Origin: Novosphingobium panipatense
GTDB taxonomy: Bacteria; Pseudomonadota; Alphaproteobacteria; Sphingomonadales; Sphingomonadaceae
NCBI RefSeq assembly: GCF_002149965.1
Contig: NZ_MSQB01000021.1
Span: 32,236-96,235 of the forward strand
Length of the DNA stretch: 64,000 nucleotides
Direction of reading: 5' to 3'
Shown here one piece after another: positions 59,587-64,000 of the stretch; the stretch's first letter is position 1; each line of letters begins with the position of its first letter. Position numbers and translations under genes: made by a program. The notes beneath the pieces are model-generated. The model searched no databases. It was not told the origin of the DNA and was given only the letters and a program-made list of their open reading frames with translations.

Positions 59587-62388
59587 TCAGAACTTTACCC
59601 GCGCACCGATGGTGTAGACCGTCTCGTCTTCGAGCAACGAAAAATTGATGCGCTCAGAACCGCGATAGATCGAGGTCCGATTGTGCAGGATGTTGGTCCC
59701 GCCGATGTCGAGGCGGAACGCCTCCGTGAAGTCGTAGCCGATGCTGAAATCGAGGCGTCCCGCCGGCCGGGCATAGGAAAGCAGCACGGGCACGTAGGCC
59801 TCGTTGACACGGTCCGCATCGAACGGGCGCAACTGGATCCCGCCCGTGTTGTCCGCGTCGATGTATTTCGAACGCGATGTCCATATCAGGCGCCCGCTCA
59901 GCCCGGACTTGTCGTAGAGCAGGCCAGCCGTGTAATTGTATTTCGACACGCCGACCAGCGGGTTCCCGGCCAGCGGATCGTCGCCCTTGATCTTGGACTG
60001 CGCGAGCGTGAAGGCGCCCTGCACGCCAAAGCCGGAAAGCGCACCGGGCAGAAAATCGAAGAAGTACTGCCCGCTGACTTCCACGCCCTTGAGATCAACC
60101 GAGCCGACGTTGCGCGGGCTCGATATCAGGTAGTTCAATCCGTCGATCGTCTCCTGCGTGCTCGACGTCACCACGCGGTTCGTGATCGAGCGGTAATAGC
60201 CCGTCACCGCCACGTAACCGCTGTGGAAGTAGTATTCCGCCGTGACGTCGAAGCTGTCGGATTTCTGCGGCTTGAGATCGGGATTACCGCGCTGCCCGCT
60301 GTTCAGCAGGAACACATTGCCCACCAGCGTCAGCGACTCCGTCGGACTGAGCGACGCGAAGTCGGGGCGCCGGATTGAACGCGAGTAATTGAAGCGGGTC
60401 TGGAACGAGCCGGGGAACTGCAGCCGCGCTGTAAAGGCCGGCAGGACATCGACATCCGAGGTCTTGGCAGTCACCAGCCCGTAGGTCGTCCCGGTGCGTT
60501 CGTAGCCCGAGATCGTGCGATCGGTCTTGACCACGCGCGCACCGACCACGCCGTCCAGCGTAAGCGAGCCCAGCGGGAACTCATAACCACCTTCGACGTA
60601 TCCCGCATATGTCGTCTCCTTGGCGTTGAACTCCTTGGTCGGATCGTAATCCGGCTGGCGCAGCGGCAGGTTGAACAGCGCCCGCAGTTCGTTGCGGCCA
60701 CGCTCGGAGCGCAAGTATGCAGGGTTGACGCCCAGGAACGGTACACCGCCGTTGAGGCGCGGCGCCTCCCCGATGATGCTTATGAAGTCCGGCGAAAGCG
60801 GCAGCGAGGACACGAGACGCGCGGTGGACTCCGTTGGCGTGCCTATGTTGCCGAAGCCGATCGACTGCACGGTGCTGGTCTGCTGCACGTTCTGCAACCG
60901 CGCCTCGCGGCTGGCGTAGCGCAGGCCGACCCTCAGTTTGGAGAGCAGGCCGCCGACATCGTATTCGCCGTCGAGCTTGACTTGGAACAACTGCCCCGTG
61001 CCAAGCGTGAAGTTCTGGTTGATCGAATTGCGCAGCGACAGGTTGGCCGAACTGAGCGGGATCGACGGATCGACCGTCACCGTGGGTCCGTTGTCTACGT
61101 CGGTTTCCACAAATGCCGAGGCCACACGCTGGCCCACTTCGGCGTTGAAGTTTTCGGTGAAAGCGCGCGAGGTCTGGTAGGAGGCGTCGAGCACCGCCTT
61201 GATGCGGTCCTGCTGGAAGTTCAACCCGCCCGCGATCATCCTGTTGCGCTGGGTCAAGCGGTTGGACGACGAGTTCTGGTTGATGACGACGTTGTTGAAG
61301 CGCGCGCTCTTTATGTTGCACATGCGCTGGACAGTGAATGGCTGGAGCGACTGCGTGCCGTCGGCGTTGTTGACAAGCGTGGGATTGGTGCCTGCCGCGT
61401 TCACCCGCGCGTCGAAGCAGTAGTCGTCCGGTGTGATCTCGGAGATGCTGGTGCCGTTGGTAAAGGGTTGTACGTTGAAGCCGGCAAAGCCCGTTGTACT
61501 GCGGAAGTAGGTATAGAGCCCGTCAACATAGACCTGGAGCGAGGGGGCGGCCTGCCACTGGAACGCCGCGTTTACTTGCGCGCGTTCGACCCGGCCGACG
61601 TCGGGCATGTTCTGGATAACCTGCGGAATCAGGTAGCCCGGCGTGTTCAGCGGAGCCGTGCCCGATGAGCGGCGCTCGGTCATGTTGCTGGCGCCGCGGA
61701 TCGTGTCGGAGCGGGAGTAGGTGCCGTTGACCAGCAGGCCGATCTCGCCCACTGGCGTATCCCTCCGAAACGCGGCGAGAGCGCCAAACGCCGGATTTCC
61801 GGCCGAGGCGTTGACCGCGTAGTTCTGCCTTGCGTTGAACACCAGCACCGGATCGCGGAAGTCGAACGGGCGGTTGAGCCGCAGGTCGATCGCACCGGCA
61901 ACGCCGCCCTCGATCTGGTCTACCGTCTGCGACTTGTATGCGTCGATGCGCGACAGGGCCTCAGCGGGAACATCCTGGAGGTCGAAGTTGCGGCCCGTCG
62001 TGGTGATGACCTCGCGCCCGTTCACGGTGGTCAGGATATCGGTAAGTCCGCGGATGCGAACACTCGACAGTTCATTGTTGCGGTCGTTCTGGACCTGGAT
62101 GCCAGGCACGCGTTGCAGTGCCGCAGCCACCGTAGGGTCGGGCAGCTTGCCGATGTCGGTGGCGACGATGGAATCGACGACCTGCGTCGCCTCCCGCTTT
62201 ACGTCCGCGGCGCGTTCAAGCGATTGCCGGATGCCCGTGACGACGATGTCGCCGCCCTGAGCTTCGGGCGGCGCAACCTCTTGCGCCATCGCGACGCCGC
62301 CCGGCGCGAGCGCGGTAAGGGACATGGTCAGATAGCCTGCACCCAGAAGAAACGAACGACGACGGTCCGCCAACCTGATCGATCTCAT
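59587..62388 (-). CDS. TonB-dependent receptor, glycan-type, heading the sulfatase operon
   Basis: A 933-residue outer-membrane receptor. Signal peptide to about residue 36 (VAMAQEVAPP). TonB box and plug are of the sphingomonad/Caulobacter carbohydrate-receptor class: GDIVVTGIRQSLERAADVKR, VDSIVATDIGKLPDPTVAAA, RIRGLTDILTTVNGRE, then the long barrel ending YTIGARVKF. The ATG at 62388 (MRSIRLADRR) has CAGGGATTTC upstream; an ATG at 62451 is unlikely. First gene of a three-gene operon with two sulfatases, so its cargo is probably a sulfated oligosaccharide or steroid sulfate. Confidence 0.93.
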   Translation of the reverse strand: MRSIRLADRRRSFLLGAGYLTMSLTALAPGGVAMAQEVAPPEAQGGDIVVTGIRQSLERAADVKREATQVVDSIVATDIGKLPDPTVAAALQRVPGIQVQNDRNNELSSVRIRGLTDILTTVNGREVITTTGRNFDLQDVPAEALSRIDAYKSQTVDQIEGGVAGAIDLRLNRPFDFRDPVLVFNARQNYAVNASAGNPAFGALAAFRRDTPVGEIGLLVNGTYSRSDTIRGASNMTERRSSGTAPLNTPGYLIPQVIQNMPDVGRVERAQVNAAFQWQAAPSLQVYVDGLYTYFRSTTGFAGFNVQPFTNGTSISEITPDDYCFDARVNAAGTNPTLVNNADGTQSLQPFTVQRMCNIKSARFNNVVINQNSSSNRLTQRNRMIAGGLNFQQDRIKAVLDASYQTSRAFTENFNAEVGQRVASAFVETDVDNGPTVTVDPSIPLSSANLSLRNSINQNFTLGTGQLFQVKLDGEYDVGGLLSKLRVGLRYASREARLQNVQQTSTVQSIGFGNIGTPTESTARLVSSLPLSPDFISIIGEAPRLNGGVPFLGVNPAYLRSERGRNELRALFNLPLRQPDYDPTKEFNAKETTYAGYVEGGYEFPLGSLTLDGVVGARVVKTDRTISGYERTGTTYGLVTAKTSDVDVLPAFTARLQFPGSFQTRFNYSRSIRRPDFASLSPTESLTLVGNVFLLNSGQRGNPDLKPQKSDSFDVTAEYYFHSGYVAVTGYYRSITNRVVTSSTQETIDGLNYLISSPRNVGSVDLKGVEVSGQYFFDFLPGALSGFGVQGAFTLAQSKIKGDDPLAGNPLVGVSKYNYTAGLLYDKSGLSGRLIWTSRSKYIDADNTGGIQLRPFDADRVNEAYVPVLLSYARPAGRLDFSIGYDFTEAFRLDIGGTNILHNRTSIYRGSERINFSLLEDETVYTIGARVKF

Positions 62389-62838
62389 GAAATCCCTGAA
62401 TTTTATGATGGGCACGGCCGATCCCTGCCAGCCCGCCATGGCGATGGGCATGCGTTCGGTTGTGCCGTTGAAAAAGGATGCAAAAGCCTGGCGCTGTCGC
62501 CTCGGCTTGAGGCTAGCAAGCCTCGCAATCTCAACTTAAAAGATAGACTTATACCCTCAAGATAGATGTGCTTGGCTATTCCCAACCTGCCCTTTCGATC
62601 GGGCTTCTGGTGACAGAACGCCAATCCGACGATGGCGAGGCACACCTCTCAGGGCTTGTGACGTTCTGGAATCATCTCATGATCGCCGCGACAAAAACGC
62701 GCAGATCCGCGAGCATCAGCTTCGGCTCCTCGAAAGCCGCGAAATGCCCACCCGCCGGCATGACCGAGTAAAATCAGTGATCGGGCGCTGCTCGGCACCT
62801 AGCGTCACGAATCATCGGGAATCATGGCAACAACGGGA
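62389..62838. other. 450-bp spacer before the receptor operon
   Basis: No intact gene. Contains an AT-rich stretch near 62520-62580 likely to hold the receptor promoter, and a hydrolase remnant (62672-62773). No convincing regulatory dyad was identified. Confidence 0.6.
62672..62773 (-). pseudogene. C-terminal remnant of an epoxide-hydrolase-like alpha/beta hydrolase
   Basis: On the minus strand a 33-codon open segment reads FYSVMPAGGHFAAFEEPKLM then LADLRVFVAAIMR and a stop. The MPAGGHFAAFEEP block is the catalytic-His region typical of epoxide hydrolases. An in-frame stop lies directly upstream (62774) and no N-terminal part is present, so only the tail survives. It lies between the receptor operon and the DUF899 gene in a region of decaying genes. 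Confidence 0.65.
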
Positions 62839-63552
62839 TTAGTTTCGATCGTAGGAGAGCTTCGGATACCAATCCGTCCCCCGACCCTCGGGCGTGAGAT
62901 CGAGTAGGTTCCACAGCGACGCTATGTCAGGCGCAGTCCTTGGATCCTGCCCTGGATCGGCAGCTTCCGCCGGCATCTCAGCCGAATAGAAGGCGCGCAC
63001 CGCATCGCCGTCGCGCTGGTATATGACCATGGCAGGATACTCGTCGCCCTCAGGCGTGAGTAGGCCCAGATCGATTGCATAGTCGTCGCCAACCGTCTGG
63101 ATGAAATCGAGATCCCGCCATCCGCGTTCGTCGGCGAAGGCCTGTTGGCGCGCGACCGGGCTTCGCCCCAGGATCTTGAGTGCCGCTCGTTGCTTCACGT
63201 CCATGGCGTTACCATCGACGCTCCCGAGCCAGTTCGTACACATCGGACAGGGGCGGTCACGCTGCGGGCCGAACATCCAGAAGTAGGTGATCAGCGTATC
63301 GTGGTCGCCGAACAAGTCGATCAGTCCGAGATCGGCACCCGCCGCGTCGCGAAAGCGATAGTCCTTCTCGATCAGTGGACCGGGCGGCAGCGCCTGACGA
63401 TGCTCGGCCAGTCGGGTCATCCGGCGGCGAAAATCGATTTCCTCTGCCAGTAGTCTCTCGCGGGCCTCAGAATATTCCGCACTCTCATTCGGAAACGCTG
63501 CTTTGCGATGCTTGGCGAGTTCACCAGCCGGTTTCAATTTGGCCTCGTCCAC
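62839..63552 (-). CDS. DUF899 thioredoxin-like family protein
   Basis: A 237-residue protein with the DUF899 core: EKDYRFRDAAGADLGLIDLF, then LITYFWMFGPQRDRPCPMCT and NWLGSVDGNAMDV with a C-x2-C thioredoxin-like motif. The GTG at 63552 is chosen because CGAGGAGAGAGATC lies just upstream; an ATG at 63582 would put that site inside the gene. Function unknown; a redox role is suggested by the cysteines. Confidence 0.85.
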   Translation of the reverse strand: MDEAKLKPAGELAKHRKAAFPNESAEYSEARERLLAEEIDFRRRMTRLAEHRQALPPGPLIEKDYRFRDAAGADLGLIDLFGDHDTLITYFWMFGPQRDRPCPMCTNWLGSVDGNAMDVKQRAALKILGRSPVARQQAFADERGWRDLDFIQTVGDDYAIDLGLLTPEGDEYPAMVIYQRDGDAVRAFYSAEMPAEAADPGQDPRTAPDIASLWNLLDLTPEGRGTDWYPKLSYDRN

Positions 63553-63758
63553 GATCTCTCTCCTCGGATTGCGTGCCGGCATCGTCGGACATCGGCACTT
63601 TCCGTTCCGATGCTCCAGTAATCACCACGATGTGGCGGAGTTCCTCCCGAGTCCGTCAGGCGTGCTCTGAGAGCGCTGATCCAGGTTCGATCGTGAAACC
63701 AGCTGAAAGATCCCGTGTTTTGTTCACGACCATTTCGCGATCGATTGAAGAGGCGAAC

Positions 63759-63956
63759 ATGCAGCAGCAGATCTCCGTCATTACCTTGGGCGTTCGCGAC
63801 CTTGAGCGGTCGAAGCGCTTTTATGGCGATGGCTTCGGATGGAAGCCGATCTTCGAGAACGAGGAGATCGCTTTCTACCAGATGAACGGATTTGTCCTTG
63901 GGATTTGGCTCCAGGCTGTGGAGCGGCGTGCAAAATTGACCCCCTTAGCGGGGTGA
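63759..63956 (+). pseudogene. VOC/glyoxalase-family gene cut by an insertion sequence
   Basis: Opens as a normal VOC-family protein: MQQQISVITLGVRDLERSKR, FYGDGFGWKPIFENEEIAFY, then QMNGFVLGIWLQA. After about 57 codons the sequence turns into IS-end DNA (TGCAAAATTGACCCCC at 63929), and the frame closes at 63956. A full VOC protein of this type is about 125-140 residues, so the second half is displaced beyond the window or lost. The ATG at 63759 is 30 bases after CGATCGATTG and has weak ribosome support (AAGAGG). Confidence 0.75.
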
Positions 63957-64000
63957 TCGGCGTCTAAAATTGACCCCCTTCATCTCATCATGAGAAGCGC
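63929..64000. mobile_element. Left end of an IS21-family-like insertion sequence
   Basis: The DNA turns at 63929 into TGCAAAATTGACCCCC, repeated in part about 36 bp later as CTAAAATTGACCCCC. Multiple terminal copies of a TGACCCC-type sequence, with a TG terminus, are typical of IS21-family ends. The transposase genes (istA/istB) would lie to the right of the window. The exact element and family are inferred from memory of such ends. Confidence 0.6.

Overview
The window is GC-rich DNA (roughly 65% by eye) from an alphaproteobacterium, most likely a sphingomonad such as Novosphingobium or a relative. Support for this comes from four TonB-dependent receptors, two TonB proteins, a FecI/FecR signalling pair, 4,5-cleavage (lig) protocatechuate genes, and compact genes separated by hairpin-rich intergenic repeats. 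No tRNA, rRNA, CRISPR array or prophage was seen.

Layout. 0-9.6 kb: the edge of a GH130-like gene, an MscS channel, class I fructose-bisphosphatase, a MarR regulator divergent from an emrA-emrB-outer-membrane-factor efflux operon, and a chemoreceptor. 10-30 kb: an aromatic and hydroaromatic catabolic island. It holds an APC permease, LysR + AAHS transporter + shikimate/quinate dehydrogenase, an alpha/beta hydrolase fused to a SnoaL-like domain, and an alginate-export-type porin. A seven-gene minus-strand operon follows (reductase, Rieske oxygenase, ligB, ligA, vanA-like, vanB-like, lysR), divergent from a GntR regulator and a second AAHS transporter. The island ends with an SphA-like channel and a QuiC1-type dehydroshikimate dehydratase. 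The inferred logic is that shikimate or quinate (via dehydrogenase and QuiC) and vanillate-like methoxy-aromatics (via Rieske demethylases) both give protocatechuate, which LigAB opens. The later lig genes (ligC, ligI, ligJ, ligK) are not in the window.

30-47 kb: a diguanylate cyclase, a PNPOx-like protein, a methyltransferase, pncB/pncA, tonB, a LysR regulator, a siderophore-type receptor with a DUF4198 protein, kup, a YitT-family protein, a ModE-like regulator and a periplasmic trehalase. 47-56.5 kb: an iron-uptake signalling locus in the order tonB2, fecI, fecR, fecA-like receptor, PepSY reductase, DUF3325, DUF3649, second receptor. 56.5-62.4 kb: two sulfatases behind a large TonB-dependent receptor, probably for sulfated glycans. 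62.4-64 kb: a hydrolase remnant, a DUF899 protein and a VOC gene cut by what looks like the end of an IS21-family element.

The most unusual signals are non-coding. Two families of intergenic elements occur twice each. Their hairpin arms differ between copies but stay perfectly complementary, so structure is conserved over sequence, and they sit between gene 3' ends. A separate operator-like motif precedes both tonB genes and two receptors in the same orientation, which suggests a shared iron-responsive regulon.
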